NCBI RefSeq assembly: GCF_000027225.1
Contig: NC_013892.1
Span: 992,001 to 1,056,000, forward strand
Length of the DNA: 64,000 bases
From: Xenorhabdus bovienii SS-2004
Lineage (GTDB): Bacteria; Pseudomonadota; Gammaproteobacteria; Enterobacterales; Enterobacteriaceae
Direction: 5' to 3'
The notes under the pieces are model-generated. The model saw only the letters and a program-made list of their open reading frames with translations, was not told the origin of the DNA and searched no databases. A program made the position numbers and the translations under genes. Of this stretch, positions 33,704-43,620 are shown piece after piece. Numbering within the stretch: position 1 is the first letter of the stretch; the number at the start of each line of letters is the position of its first letter.

Positions 33704-34768
33704 TTATAAAGGTTGATTCAGCGAAACGCTTTTTATTTGCGCATACAGCCATTGACCTGACCGCAGGTTAAGTTCTTCCCGCGCCCAAGAGGTAATTCTC
33801 GCCCATAGGAAATATTCACGCAATGCCAGCTTGACATCAACCTGACCATCATCTTCGAAAAATTCAATGACTTTAACCTGCAAGGTATTACGAATACTAC
33901 TGACTTTCGGGGGTTCCAAAACGAGAGAAACGTCCGATGCATCAACACGAATACGCAGATCTGTACCCGGAGCCGCATCCATTTTAGGCAACCAGAGAGC
34001 TTTATCTCCTACCGCCACCGCTGTCATATGATAACGCTGATGATGCTCCATGACAGAGACGGTCAGTATGCTGCTAAGGCTCTCTTTTTGCAGCCACGGG
34101 CGTAATATGCTGTTTGACCAGACTTCTTCCAATGTGCCTGTCGCTCTGACTTTCCCCTTGTCCATTACAATCACGTTATCTGCCAATCGCAGAATTTCAT
34201 CCAAATTGTGGCTGACATACAGGAGCGGAATTTTGACATCGGCGGACAGTTTTTCGAGATACGGCAGTAATTCACGCTTGCGGGGTAAATCCAGCGAAGC
34301 CAGCGGCTCATCCATCAGCAAGATTTCGGGCGCGGTCAGTAATGCCCGTCCAATCGCTACCCGCTGCTTTTCCCCGCCGGATAAGGTCATGGGAAAACGT
34401 GACAGTAAGTGTTCAATGCCCAGTAAGCCAATGATGTTGTCAAACTGTGGTTTCATGTCTGGCGACATACCGTATTGCAGGTTGCCCTTAACGCAATAAT
34501 GAGGAAAAAGGCGGGCATCCTGAAAAACATAACCCATCCGGCGTTTTTCCGGCGGCAGAAAGATTTTCTGCTCTATATCCACCAAAGTGCGGCCATTCAG
34601 GACAATCCGGCCTCTCTGTGGCCTGCTCAACCCGGCAATAACATTGATCAGAGACGTTTTGCCCGCGCCGGAAAGCCCAAATATAGCCGTAATGCTTTCT
34701 GTTGGCAGAGTGGTATCGACCTGCATGTGCAGGTTACCCAGACGTTGCTCAAACTCCAGCTCTAACAT
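33704..34768 (-). CDS. modC: molybdate ABC transporter ATP-binding protein
   Basis: 354 residues from ATG 34768; a longer frame to 34855 would run into modB and is rejected. Walker A is [10 protein letters not shown] near 31-40, Q-loop [11 protein letters not shown] near 80, signature LSGGEKQR near 129, Walker [13 protein letters not shown] near 150, H-loop VSHNLDE near 190. The C-terminal 120 residues form the MOP/TOBE molybdate-binding regulatory domain. It energises the ModB channel in the inner membrane. It overlaps modB by 7 bases. Confidence 0.97.
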   Translation of the reverse strand: MLELEFEQRLGNLHMQVDTTLPTESITAIFGLSGAGKTSLINVIAGLSRPQRGRIVLNGRTLVDIEQKIFLPPEKRRMGYVFQDARLFPHYCVKGNLQYGMSPDMKPQFDNIIGLLGIEHLLSRFPMTLSGGEKQRVAIGRALLTAPEILLMDEPLASLDLPRKRELLPYLEKLSADVKIPLLYVSHNLDEILRLADNVIVMDKGKVRATGTLEEVWSNSILRPWLQKESLSSILTVSVMEHHQRYHMTAVAVGDKALWLPKMDAAPGTDLRIRVDASDVSLVLEPPKVSSIRNTLQVKVIEFFEDDGQVDVKLALREYFLWARITSWAREELNLRSGQWLYAQIKSVSLNQPL

Positions 34769-35454
34769 GCTGCCCCCAGACGTTTTCTGCCCCAACGGGT
34801 CAGCCACTCGGAAAGCATCAATGAAACCAATGCCAGCACGATCGCAATCACACATAAACGCGCCGCTGCCGTTTCTGCGCCCGGCGTTTCAATCAATGTG
34901 TACATGGCAAGGGGAATGGTGCGAGTTTCCCCCGGAATATTCGATACAAACGTAATTGTTGCACCAAATTCCCCCAGAGAACGGGCAAAAGCCAGAACAG
35001 CACCGACAATCACACCCGGCAATGAAAGTGGCAGGGTAATGGTGAAAAAGACCTTAAGCGAACTAGCTCCCAATGTACGCGCTGCCTGTTCCAGACGACG
35101 ATCAATGCTTTCCAGCGCCAGCCGGATCGCTCTGACCATCAAGGGAAAAGCCACGACTGCCGAAGCCAACGCCGCTCCCGTCCAACTAAATGCGAAGCTG
35201 ATGCCAAACCAATCATAAAGAAATTCGCCGATGACACCACGGCGCCCCATGCTGAGCAGCAGCAGATATCCTACAACCACTGGCGGTAATACCAGCGGCA
35301 GATGGATAATGCTATCCAGCAGGGATTTCCCGAAAAACTGGCAGCGAGCCAGAACCCATGCCATCAATATCCCTAATGGCAAACTGAATAACACCGAGAT
35401 ACCTGAGATTTTTAAACTCAGTAAAATCGCCTGCCATTCATATTCACTTAACAT
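34762..35454 (-). CDS. modB: molybdate ABC transporter permease
   Basis: 230 residues from ATG 35454, which aligns with the E. coli start; a TTG at 35460 is in frame. Five to six membrane helices are evident (for example [24 protein letters not shown]). The EAA-type coupling motif [26 protein letters not shown] near residue 140 contacts ModC. GGAG lies immediately before the ATG, too close to be a good SD, so coupling to modA is likely. Confidence 0.96.
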   Translation of the reverse strand: MLSEYEWQAILLSLKISGISVLFSLPLGILMAWVLARCQFFGKSLLDSIIHLPLVLPPVVVGYLLLLSMGRRGVIGEFLYDWFGISFAFSWTGAALASAVVAFPLMVRAIRLALESIDRRLEQAARTLGASSLKVFFTITLPLSLPGVIVGAVLAFARSLGEFGATITFVSNIPGETRTIPLAMYTLIETPGAETAAARLCVIAIVLALVSLMLSEWLTRWGRKRLGAAC

Positions 35455-35471
35455 CTCCAAAAGATCAGTTC

Positions 35472-36242
35472 CTACAGTGGACTGAAACCATAGTGTTTGA
35501 AAATGACTGCGGCTTCAGGGGTTTTGAGATAATCATAAAAATCACGGACGGCCTGATTTTCATGACCTTTAATAATTGCGATAGGATATTCCACTGGTTT
35601 ATGACTCTCTGATGGGAATATACCGACTACTTTCACTTTCTTGCTGGCAACGGCATCAGAACCATAGACAATTCCCAACGGTACTTCTGCCCGCTCTACC
35701 AGCGCCATACCACTACGTACATTGTTAGTACGTGCCATCAGTGGATTGACCACTTCCCATGCTCCCAGAGATTGCAGCGACTCTTTGGCATAAATGCCGA
35801 CAGGGACATGATCGGGATCACCTACAGCCAGACGCCCATCTGCCAGCAGAGATTTCCATTTTGTTTCTCGATCGATGTCGATTTTATCCAGCTTGCTCTC
35901 TTTGGGTGCAATCAAGACAAGTTGATTACCTAACAAAGTATGACGAGTATTGTCAGCAATCAGTTTTTTGCCTGCGACATAGTCCATCCATTGCTGATCA
36001 GCAGAAACAAAGATATCAGCGGGGGCGCCATGCTCAATCTGACGTGCCAGTGTTGACGATGAGGCATAAGAGGCAACAATGTCACCCTGTTGTTCTTTTT
36101 TGTACTGAACGGCAATATCGTTAAGTGCATTGGTCAATGACGCTGCCGCAAAAACGGTCACTTTTTCTGCACTCCAGCTATTCCCAACCAGCGCAAAATA
36201 AACCACAGCCCCTGTCAACAATTGGTACAGGCTCTTTTTCAT
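35472..36242 (-). CDS. modA: periplasmic molybdate-binding protein
   Basis: 256 residues from ATG 36242. A signal peptide ends near residue 25 (NSWSA-EKVTVFAAASLT). It binds molybdate or tungstate with serines in the AAASLTNAL and YASSSTLARQIEHGAPAD segments and delivers it to ModBC. First gene of modABC, transcribed away from acrZ and modE, with a ModE operator 33 bases upstream. Confidence 0.96.
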   Translation of the reverse strand: MKKSLYQLLTGAVVYFALVGNSWSAEKVTVFAAASLTNALNDIAVQYKKEQQGDIVASYASSSTLARQIEHGAPADIFVSADQQWMDYVAGKKLIADNTRHTLLGNQLVLIAPKESKLDKIDIDRETKWKSLLADGRLAVGDPDHVPVGIYAKESLQSLGAWEVVNPLMARTNNVRSGMALVERAEVPLGIVYGSDAVASKKVKVVGIFPSESHKPVEYPIAIIKGHENQAVRDFYDYLKTPEAAVIFKHYGFSPL

Positions 36243-36274
36243 TTCGTATTCCACTTATGATAACCAATATGGTG

Positions 36275-36298
36275 CGCTGTATATAACAAGATACAACG
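36275..36298. promoter_or_regulatory. ModE operator upstream of modA
   Basis: CGCTGTATA (36275-36283), TAACAA, GATACAACG (36290-36298) match the ModE site CGxTATATA-N6-TATATAACG with three changes and correct spacing. ModE-molybdate should repress modABC here. Confidence 0.78.
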
Positions 36299-36454
36299 TT
36301 AAATGAAAATACTATTCTGGGATTAATCGGCAACTTGTGAGCCACTTTTAGCTTTTATGTTAATCCAGTCAGAAATTGCAGTTCAGGAAGGAAACAAAAG
36401 TTGCCAGTAAGCGGGAATTCAATCAGATGGACAGGTAATGAGGGGAAAAAGAAA

Positions 36455-36475
36455 TTACCCGGCAGAACCGGGTAA
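36455..36475 (-). terminator. terminator after acrZ
   Basis: TTACCCGG (36455-36462), loop CAGAA, CCGGGTAA (36468-36475). On the minus strand it is followed by TTTCTTTTT, so it ends the acrZ transcript. Confidence 0.85.
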
Positions 36476-36500
36476 CAGAAACACTAACGGTAAAATCAGA

Positions 36501-36641
36501 TCAAGGCTGCCGTTCGGTATTTCCTGTTTTGGAAATAACGTTGAACACTGCGCCAAGCCCGTAAATCAGCCCCAAAATCAGTGCCATCACAACAGGAACC
36601 ATGATCAACGCAAACGCCATACTTCCAATCAACTCAAACAT
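36501..36641 (-). CDS. acrZ: AcrZ, small AcrAB-TolC accessory membrane protein
   Basis: 46 residues, [10 protein letters not shown] then [10 protein letters not shown] then [20 protein letters not shown] and a short polar tail. A single membrane helix with the family's VPVVMA and GLIYGLG motifs, almost the same as E. coli AcrZ (YbhT, 49 residues). AcrZ lies along AcrB and changes which drugs the pump exports. Position between modA and modE is the same as in E. coli. ATG 36641; stop TGA 36501-36503. Confidence 0.93.
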   Translation of the reverse strand: MFELIGSMAFALIMVPVVMALILGLIYGLGAVFNVISKTGNTERQP

Positions 36642-36855
36642 GCAAACCTCATATCATGAGTGACCATAATTCAGCCAAAAAATTAACTGTGCAACATTCG
36701 GCGTTATTTTTCCTTAATGGAAAAACGGTGCTTCATGACACAGGCGGTGATCTCACTATTCTAGACAATAAAAAAGTAACAGTAACCGACGAAACGTGCG
36801 ATTCTTACGGTCATCCTGTAAGAAACTCTCAAATATTTGCCTGAAATGAATCACT

Positions 36856-37647
36856 ATGCAAGCCGAAATATTGTTAATACTCAAATTACAGCAACGTCTT
36901 TTCGCTGATCCTCGGCGAATCGAATTGCTTAAGCAGATTAAAATAACAGGTTCTATCAGTCAGGGAGCAAAACAGGCCGGGATCAGCTATAAAAGCGCCT
37001 GGGATGCCATCAATGAAATGAATCATCTCGCAGATGAAGTATTGGTAGAACGTGCTACTGGCGGCAAAGGTGGCGGAGGGGCGCAACTTACGCACTATGG
37101 CGAACGCCTGTTACAACTTTATGATCTACTGGAAAGAATTCAACAAAAGGCATTCGATGTGCTGAAAGAGGATTCTCTGCCTCTGGATAGCCTGCTCGCG
37201 GCTATTTCCCGTTTTTCGTTGCAATCCAGCGCCCGGAACCAATTTTTCGGTACGATAGTCGAACGTGATCATGAGAATATCCAGCAACATGTCCGTATCT
37301 TACTGGCTGATGGCAAAACATCGATCTCTGCCGCGCTGACTGAGCAAAGCGCAAACCGACTGAAGCTGGTAAAAGGGAAAGAAGTGCTGGCATTAATTAA
37401 AGCACCGTGGATAACCTTAAGCAAAGAGCCTGTAACAGCGACGCCATTCGATAATGCCTTATCCGGCCAAGTCAGTCTGATTGAAACAGGAACAGAACAC
37501 AGTGAAGTTATCCTGACGCTTGATGGGGGTGAATCACTCTGCGTTACGCTAGCCAATCAGGAAATGGAGCGTTCGGGTCTTCAGCCTAATGATTTCGTCA
37601 CCGCACTCTTTAATGCCGATAAAGTGATTATTGCAACTCTGTGTTAA
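36856..37647 (+). CDS. modE: molybdate-responsive transcriptional regulator
   Basis: 263 residues, matching E. coli ModE (262). An N-terminal winged helix-turn-helix (RRIELLKQIKITGSISQGAKQAGISYKSAWDAINEMN) is followed by a linker and two MOP domains near 125-190 and 200-262 that bind molybdate (SARNQFFGTI, GKTSISAALTEQS, the later SLIETGTEHSEVILTLDGGESL). Represses modABC when molybdate is bound. Divergent from acrZ. Confidence 0.96.
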   Translation: MQAEILLILKLQQRLFADPRRIELLKQIKITGSISQGAKQAGISYKSAWDAINEMNHLADEVLVERATGGKGGGGAQLTHYGERLLQLYDLLERIQQKAFDVLKEDSLPLDSLLAAISRFSLQSSARNQFFGTIVERDHENIQQHVRILLADGKTSISAALTEQSANRLKLVKGKEVLALIKAPWITLSKEPVTATPFDNALSGQVSLIETGTEHSEVILTLDGGESLCVTLANQEMERSGLQPNDFVTALFNADKVIIATLC

Positions 37648-37829
37648 TGGTACATCCCTCTGATAAACCTAAGTGTCAGGGGGAATGACAACTCATCTGA
37701 TGCATTCTGTAACCACCTTCCAAAATGAGCCACCCTTAATGAATAACAGACGGCTACGCATTGACATTGAACATTATTCCGATTATTTCTGGTGATCCTC
37801 TAGTTGATGTTGCTTAAAAAGGAATAGAA

Positions 37830-39314
37830 ATGTCTGAGTTGCAAATAACACAAGGTAGTTTCCGTTTAAGTGACACCCGTACCCTGCGGCTGCCGTCACT
37901 GAAAATTATTTCTGGAGAAAATTGGGCGTTTGTCGGCGCAAATGGCAGTGGGAAGTCTTCTCTGGCTCGTGCTCTGTCGGATGAATTAATTCAACTTGCA
38001 GGTGAACGCCATTGTTCATTTAATACACCTGTTCACCTCTCTTTCGAACAACTTCAACAACTGATTGATGAAGAGTGGCAACGCAACAATACAGATTTGC
38101 TCAGTGAAGATGAGGAAGATACTGGGCGTACCGCCGCAGAGATGATTCAGCTCCACCATAAAGATAATGAATTATGCCTTGAACTGGCAGCGTATTTTGG
38201 TATCAAGGATTTGCTCTCACGCCGATTCAAATATCTCTCGACGGGAGAAGTTCGCAAGGTGTTGCTTTGTCAGACATTAATGGCTAATCCCGATCTACTC
38301 ATCCTTGATGAACCTTTCGACGGGCTGGATACTTATGCTCAGAATCAACTGTCCCAATTATTAAGATCGCTGGCAACAAAAGGCATCACGTTGGTTTTAA
38401 TACTGACCCGATTCCATGAAATTCCTGATTTTATCGAACAGATCGGTGTACTGGCTGATTGCCACCTGACACGGACAGGGAAGAAAGAGAATATTCTGTC
38501 AGAATCTCTCGTGGCACAGTTAGCCCACAGCGAAACACTAAAAGACATTCATCTTCCTGAAACAGACGAATACCGTGCAGATGAGCAACTCCCCGAAGAT
38601 CAACCACGGGTATCGATGTGCAATGTTGTTGTTCAGTACAATGACAAACCGATACTGCATGGTCTGAACTGGCAAATAAATCCAGATGAACACTGGCAGA
38701 TCATCGGTGAAAATGGTGCAGGGAAATCCACCCTCCTCAGCCTGATTACGGGCGATCATCCCCAAGGTTACAACAATAAGCTGATTTTATTCGGCCGGCA
38801 GAGAGGTAGTGGCGAAACCATCTGGGATATTAAACGCCACATTGGTTATGTCAGTAACAGCATTCACCTTGAGTATCGTGTCAGTACCTGCGTTCGGAAT
38901 GTCATTCTCTCTGGGTTCTTCGATTCCATCGGGCTGTATCAGGCCGTTTCAGATCAGCAGCAGCAACTGGCTGATGAGTGGCTGGCTTTGTTGGGATTCT
39001 CTGAAACAATCGCAAACAGCCCATTTCACAGCCTATCATGGGGACAGCAAAGACTCGTTCTGATTGCCCGTGCCTTGGTGAAACATCCCACTTTATTGAT
39101 TCTGGATGAGCCATTGCAGGGACTTGATCCTCTCAATCGTCAGTTAGTCCTGCGTTTTATTGATATCATGATTGCCAATGGTGATACACAACTTCTGTTT
39201 GTTTCCCATCATCAGGAAGATGCGCCAGAATGTATTACTCACCGCCTGAAATTTATTCCTGATGGCTATATTTATCGGTATGAAACCGAAGATATCTCCC
39301 AACAGTCTTTGTAG
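37830..39314 (+). CDS. modF: ABC-type ATPase ModF (photorepair protein PhrA family)
   Basis: 494 residues with two ABC ATPase domains and no membrane segments. First domain: GANGSGKSS near 36, signature LSTGEVRK near 146, DEPFDGLD near 166. Second domain: GENGAGKST near 295, LSWGQQRL near 401, DEPLQGLD near 424. Follows modE as in E. coli modEF but with a 182-base gap. Function is poorly known; the old link to photoreactivation is not established. Not part of the ModABC transporter. Confidence 0.94.
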   Translation: MSELQITQGSFRLSDTRTLRLPSLKIISGENWAFVGANGSGKSSLARALSDELIQLAGERHCSFNTPVHLSFEQLQQLIDEEWQRNNTDLLSEDEEDTGRTAAEMIQLHHKDNELCLELAAYFGIKDLLSRRFKYLSTGEVRKVLLCQTLMANPDLLILDEPFDGLDTYAQNQLSQLLRSLATKGITLVLILTRFHEIPDFIEQIGVLADCHLTRTGKKENILSESLVAQLAHSETLKDIHLPETDEYRADEQLPEDQPRVSMCNVVVQYNDKPILHGLNWQINPDEHWQIIGENGAGKSTLLSLITGDHPQGYNNKLILFGRQRGSGETIWDIKRHIGYVSNSIHLEYRVSTCVRNVILSGFFDSIGLYQAVSDQQQQLADEWLALLGFSETIANSPFHSLSWGQQRLVLIARALVKHPTLLILDEPLQGLDPLNRQLVLRFIDIMIANGDTQLLFVSHHQEDAPECITHRLKFIPDGYIYRYETEDISQQSL

Positions 39315-39546
39315 TGCCGCCCTATCAGTGCAAGTCCTCTCCCGATTTAACGTCGAAAGAGGGCTTTCACTCGAACCTTTTTACTAAAAAATAGCAACTG
39401 CCAGAAAATCCCCCTCCGCAATGAAAAAATGACTACTTTTTAAATTTTTTTTATAATGACCCAGAGTTATTTTAACTCATCATAATTTATTTGAAGTCTA
39501 TTTTTTAGACTACTTGTCTAATTCACCAAAAATAACAGGGAATTAT

Positions 39547-40374
39547 ATGTCTTGGGCGTTACTTGCCGTTTCATTGGCGCTTTTGGATACACGTCGCATT
39601 ATTGCATTTTCCATCGCATTTCTAGCTTTAATCGTTGGGATCAGCACTAACGTGCTTACCTTTCCCGCAGTTGCTGCGCTTATTGTAATTGCTGGTTTAG
39701 GTACAGCACACGTTTACCTCAAAAAACATCCTACATTCAGAATTATCACTGAGGTGTTACTACTCATCTCTGTAGTTTTACTGTTCATGCATTACATTCC
39801 GGGATTTAATAACTTGAAATACCTAGATAAGGTGCAGGTTGGCCCGCTGAGTGCACCTTTTTCAATGTATTTCAACTTTGACAAGGCACTGATTCCATTC
39901 ATTCTATTATTCTGCATGCCAAGCCTGTTCACTCGAAAGCCCGTGGCAGATGCCTTCCCACATGTATGGGCAGCATTGATAGTCGCGATACCTGCGCTAT
40001 TGGGTCTTGCCACAGAATTAGGGGGATTAGCCGTTGAGCTGCATTTACCTAGTTGGTTCCCTGCTTTCGTCATTGCCAATATTTTCTTTGTCTCATTGGC
40101 AGAAGAAGCGCTGTTTCGTGGCTACCTCCAGCAAAAGCTGAGTCAGTGGATGAATCCCTATTCGGCACTCGTTATCACTTCACTGATTTTTGGTGCCGCC
40201 CATTTTGCCGGTGGTAGTTTATTGATGATTTTCGCAACTCTGGCAGGGTTAATTTATGGTCTGGCATGGATGTGGAGTGGTCGTTTATGGGTTGCAGTAG
40301 CTTTCCACGTTTCACTCAATCTAGGCCATCTCCTGTTTTTCACCTATCCGGTAAAATCATTACTCATACAGTAG
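39547..40374 (+). CDS. CPBP family intramembrane metalloprotease
   Basis: 275 residues from ATG 39547 (AGGGA about 5 bases upstream). A membrane protein of seven to eight helices. The CPBP (Abi/CAAX protease and bacteriocin-processing) motifs are present: EEALFRG near 197-203, the FGAAHF histidine near 230, and the late AVAFHVSLNLGH histidine. The family includes Rce1 proteases and bacteriocin self-immunity proteins; the substrate is unknown. In E. coli the space between modF and gpmA holds galETKM, absent here. Confidence 0.85.
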   Translation: MSWALLAVSLALLDTRRIIAFSIAFLALIVGISTNVLTFPAVAALIVIAGLGTAHVYLKKHPTFRIITEVLLLISVVLLFMHYIPGFNNLKYLDKVQVGPLSAPFSMYFNFDKALIPFILLFCMPSLFTRKPVADAFPHVWAALIVAIPALLGLATELGGLAVELHLPSWFPAFVIANIFFVSLAEEALFRGYLQQKLSQWMNPYSALVITSLIFGAAHFAGGSLLMIFATLAGLIYGLAWMWSGRLWVAVAFHVSLNLGHLLFFTYPVKSLLIQ

Positions 40375-40501
40375 CAATTACCAAACATGATTTAGAACAG
40401 GGGTTCAAGACTATTGTTTGCCGTTTCGGTCTATCGCGCCATATAATGCCCGCAGCGACCATTTTATTTTGTATTAAAAAGCACTAATAGGAGTTTAAGC
40501 T

Positions 40502-41254
40502 ATGGCTGTAACTAAACTGGTTCTTGTAAGGCACGGAGAGAGCGAGTGGAACAAAGAGAACCGTTTTACTGGCTGGACTGATGTTGAGTTGTCTGACAAA
40601 GGCCGTACTGAAGCACAACAGGCGGGTCAATTACTGAAACAAGAAGGTTTCGCTTTTGATTTCGCTTACACTTCTGTTTTAAAACGTGCTATTCACACTT
40701 TGTGGAACATTCTGGACCAAGTCGATCAACAATGGCTACCGGTTGAGAAAAACTGGAAACTGAATGAACGCCACTATGGCGCACTGCAAGGTCTGGATAA
40801 AGCTGAAACTGCCGCTAAGTACGGGGATGATCAAGTTAAATTGTGGCGCCGTGGCTTCGCGATTACTCCACCAGATTTGGCTAAAGATGATGAACGTTAT
40901 CCTGGCCACGATCCTCGTTACGCGAACTTAAAACCAGAAGAACTTCCTGCCACAGAAAGCCTTGCAGCCACGATTGAGCGTGTTGTTCCTTATTGGGAAG
41001 ACGTTATCAAACCTCGTGTTGCAAATGGTGAAAAAATTATCATCGCTGCTCACGGCAACTCTCTGCGTGCTTTAGTGAAATATTTGGATGGTATGAGTGA
41101 GGAAGAAATTCTTGAGCTGAATATCCCAACTGCTGTGCCGCTGGTTTATGAGTTTGATGAAAACATGCGACCTATCAAGCACTATTATCTGGGCAATGCT
41201 GACGAGATCGCTGCAAAAGCAGCCGCTGTAGCAAACCAAGGTAAAGCGAAATAA
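40502..41254 (+). CDS. gpmA: 2,3-bisphosphoglycerate-dependent phosphoglycerate mutase
   Basis: 250 residues, the E. coli GpmA length. It interconverts 3- and 2-phosphoglycerate in glycolysis. The phosphohistidine is in [18 protein letters not shown] (His near 11). [21 protein letters not shown] and the second histidine in [16 protein letters not shown] are diagnostic. GGAG precedes ATG 40502. It converges with aroG on a shared terminator. Confidence 0.97.
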   Translation: MAVTKLVLVRHGESEWNKENRFTGWTDVELSDKGRTEAQQAGQLLKQEGFAFDFAYTSVLKRAIHTLWNILDQVDQQWLPVEKNWKLNERHYGALQGLDKAETAAKYGDDQVKLWRRGFAITPPDLAKDDERYPGHDPRYANLKPEELPATESLAATIERVVPYWEDVIKPRVANGEKIIIAAHGNSLRALVKYLDGMSEEEILELNIPTAVPLVYEFDENMRPIKHYYLGNADEIAAKAAAVANQGKAK

Positions 41255-41286
41255 TCTTGTATCCAAGATTTAGGAAACGTAATACT

Positions 41287-41316
41287 AAAAAGCCGGAAAT
41301 CACTCCGGCTTTTTTA
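41287..41316. terminator. bidirectional terminator between gpmA and aroG
   Basis: AAAAAGCCGG (41287-41296), an 8-base loop and CCGGCTTTTT (41305-41314). A-tract and T-tract on both sides make it work for both convergent genes. Confidence 0.93.
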
Positions 41317-41323
41317 TGCTGCT

Positions 41324-42376
41324 TTATCCCCTTCGGGCTTTGACAGACTGAGATAACTGACGCAGTAACATTTCTGTGTCATCCCAGCCAATGCAGGCAT
41401 CTGTCACACTTTGTCCATAAACCAAAGGCTTATCACTATCGAGATTTTGGCTTCCTTCAACGAGATGGCTTTCGACCATGACGCCAATAATCGCGCGTTC
41501 TCCCCTTGCGATCTGATCACAAACATCATCATTAACGTCCATTTGTCTTTTGAACTGCTTCGAACTGTTTGCATGGCTGAAATCAATCATCACACGAGGT
41601 GCTAAACCAGCTTTCATTAATTCCTCTTTAACGACACTGACATGCTCCGCACTGTAATTCGGCTCTTTGCCACCACGCAGAATAATATGGCAATCCTGAT
41701 TACCCGTTGTGCTGACAATCGCTGAGTGTCCCCATTTAGTTACAGAAAGAAAACAGTGAGGTGAGCTGGCCGCGTTGATAGCATCAATGGCAACTTTTAT
41801 TGTGCCGTCAGTTCCATTTTTAAAGCCAACCGGACAAGAAAGCCCTGAAGCCAGTTCACGGTGAACCTGAGATTCCGTCGTACGCGCCCCTATCGCGCCC
41901 CAGCTCATGAGATCAGCAAGATACTGAGGCGTTATCATATCAAGGAACTCACCCGCAGCAGGCAGCCCCATGTCGTTAATATCGATCAGAAGCTTGCGGG
42001 CAGTACGTAAGCCATCATTAATATCAAAGCTACAATCCATATTCGGGTCATTAATTAACCCTTTCCAACCTATCGTGGTACGGGGTTTTTCAAAATAAAC
42101 CCGCATCACAATTTCCAAATCTGCTTTCAATTCTCCACGTAACTTATTCAGGCGTTCTGCATATTCCAGTGCTGCCTTTGGGTCATGAATTGAACACGGG
42201 CCAATTACTACCAATAGACGATCATCTTCACCAGTTAAAACGTTATGAATAGCTTCACGGGCTTCACGAACGGTAGTAGCGGTATTTCTTGTTGCAGGAA
42301 ATTTTTCGAGTAATGCAACTGGTGGCAATAATTCTGTTATTTTTTTAATTCTTATATCGTCATTCTGGTAATTCAT
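41324..42376 (-). CDS. aroG: DAHP synthase, Phe-sensitive type
   Basis: 350 residues, the E. coli AroG length. It condenses phosphoenolpyruvate with erythrose 4-phosphate, the first step of aromatic synthesis. Seen motifs: GPCSIHD (catalytic metal Cys near 61), MRVYFEKPRTTIGWKGLINDP, GARTTESQVHRELASGLS, KNGTDG, LRGGKEPNYS, and MIDFSHANSSK with the metal His. The N-terminal IRIKKITELLPP segment is where Phe feedback acts in AroG. A possible weak TyrR box lies upstream. Confidence 0.95.
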   Translation of the reverse strand: MNYQNDDIRIKKITELLPPVALLEKFPATRNTATTVREAREAIHNVLTGEDDRLLVVIGPCSIHDPKAALEYAERLNKLRGELKADLEIVMRVYFEKPRTTIGWKGLINDPNMDCSFDINDGLRTARKLLIDINDMGLPAAGEFLDMITPQYLADLMSWGAIGARTTESQVHRELASGLSCPVGFKNGTDGTIKVAIDAINAASSPHCFLSVTKWGHSAIVSTTGNQDCHIILRGGKEPNYSAEHVSVVKEELMKAGLAPRVMIDFSHANSSKQFKRQMDVNDDVCDQIARGERAIIGVMVESHLVEGSQNLDSDKPLVYGQSVTDACIGWDDTEMLLRQLSQSVKARRG

Positions 42377-42450
42377 TGTCCTTTCACCTAATGTGTTTAC
42401 AGTTATTTAAGATAATTTTGTGATCTCAATCTAACTGTTAGGCGTTGTGC

Positions 42451-42468
42451 TGTAAATAATCTTTATGA
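42451..42468. promoter_or_regulatory. possible TyrR box upstream of aroG
   Basis: TGTAAATAATCTTTATGA has a perfect left half of TGTAAA-N6-TTTACA and a poor right half, about 75 bases before the aroG start. E. coli aroG is TyrR-controlled. Weak on sequence alone. Confidence 0.3.
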
Positions 42469-42643
42469 GTAAAAAAGAGAAGATTTCTTTATGGAAGAAG
42501 TTTCTTTGAGTAAAAATGATGTTAATTCAAATGAATGAACGGATGGAATTTGAATACATTGAATCAAAACACTCAATAACAGGCCGTAGATAGATTGACT
42601 ACCTATGACCTGCGGATAGACTTTCATTTATATTTTCAGCCGA

Positions 42644-43348
42644 TTACGACCCATTGGGTTTAGCAGCCGTGATCCACAGGCGAGCACCGTTCAGTGCAAT
42701 ACCCGTCAATATAATGTATTGCAAGGACATCGCCAGAACACCTTGGTGGAAATAAATCACTACGCTGATCACATTGATGATCACCCATACCAGCCAGTTT
42801 TCCACGTGTTTACGGGTCATCAGTACCATTGCCACTATCGATAATACTGTCATCACCGAATCCCAGAATGGAAATGCATCCGGCTCTAAGGCTGGCATCG
42901 CAATATTGAACCCCATACCCTGCAAAGCAAAAACCACAATTTTTGCCATATAGCCAAAGATTTGGTCGATATTGAACATCATTACCAAGATTACAAATAT
43001 GGAAACTGCGGCGACGGCAATTGTTTGTTTAGGGTTGAGCCAGCGGATCTTAAGTTCTATCTGTTTCTGTTCATTGACACGACTCCAGGCATACCAACCG
43101 TAGATATTAGCCGCGAAGAAAAAGATTTGCAGGAGAAGACTGGCGTAGAGTTGAATTTGGAAGAAGATAACGGCAAAGAGAAAAACATTAATCAATCCAA
43201 ACAGGTAATTAATGATTTTCTCCTGACTGGCAAGCCAGATACATAATAAACCAGCTATCGTACCAACAGCTTCAATGTACGAGAGATCATAGCCGTCTGC
43301 ACCTAATGGAATATGTACCAATATGCTCTTAATACTGAAAAAATCCAT
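42644..43348 (-). CDS. pnuC: nicotinamide riboside transporter
   Basis: 234 residues with seven predicted membrane helices. PnuC brings nicotinamide riboside into the cell for NAD synthesis. Family features are the ASQEKIINYLFGLINVFLF segment, the tryptophan motif YGWYAW near 84-89, and the later NWLVWVIINVISVVIYFHQG block. In E. coli nadA precedes it in one operon; here no nadA is present and pnuC has its own NadR-like site. The gene is complete. Confidence 0.93.
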   Translation of the reverse strand: MDFFSIKSILVHIPLGADGYDLSYIEAVGTIAGLLCIWLASQEKIINYLFGLINVFLFAVIFFQIQLYASLLLQIFFFAANIYGWYAWSRVNEQKQIELKIRWLNPKQTIAVAAVSIFVILVMMFNIDQIFGYMAKIVVFALQGMGFNIAMPALEPDAFPFWDSVMTVLSIVAMVLMTRKHVENWLVWVIINVISVVIYFHQGVLAMSLQYIILTGIALNGARLWITAAKPNGS

Positions 43349-43436
43349 CCTTTCCTATCCTTATCATAAGTAGTGTTTAGTATATCAATACAAAAAACGC
43401 AAAATTACGATATAAATTGACTATTCCTTCCATCCA

Positions 43437-43454
43437 TGTTTTACATACTAAACA
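43437..43454. promoter_or_regulatory. NadR operator upstream of pnuC
   Basis: TGTTTTACATACTAAACA fits TGTTTA-N6-TAAACA with one mismatch, 89 bases before the pnuC start. A half-site TGTTTAGTAT lies nearer the gene (about 43374-43383). NadR represses pnuC in response to NAD in enterics. Confidence 0.72.
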
Positions 43455-43560
43455 AGATAGCGAGTCTATACATAAAAGTCTTTAATTATTTTAACGTTTT
43501 TAAAATGATAATGGATAATAAATGACTCATTTTCTGAGTCAACACTTACGAGTCAGGATG

Positions 43561-43620
43561 TGCTGATTTACCGACGGAGCTAACAATTCATCTAAAGCGT
43601 ACTTGAATTGAGATTCAGAA
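43561..43620 (-). pseudogene. decayed tRNA-Lys fragment beside the tRNA pair
   Basis: TACCGACGGAGCTAAC (43570-43585) corresponds to TACCGACTGAGCTAAC in the D arm of the intact genes, and the following ATCTAAAGCGTACTTGAATTGAGATTCAGAA matches, with three differences over about 30 bases, the spacer between the two tRNAs. The 3' part is unrecognisable. This looks like a third copy of the same tandem unit in decay. Confidence 0.6.

Noticed and set aside
36438..36659. 73-codon plus-strand frame
   Set aside because: It lies antisense to acrZ; its basic, Asn-rich translation is a shadow of the real gene.
36656..36844. 62-codon open frame before modE
   Set aside because: It fills the divergent acrZ-modE promoter region, has no SD and resembles no known protein.
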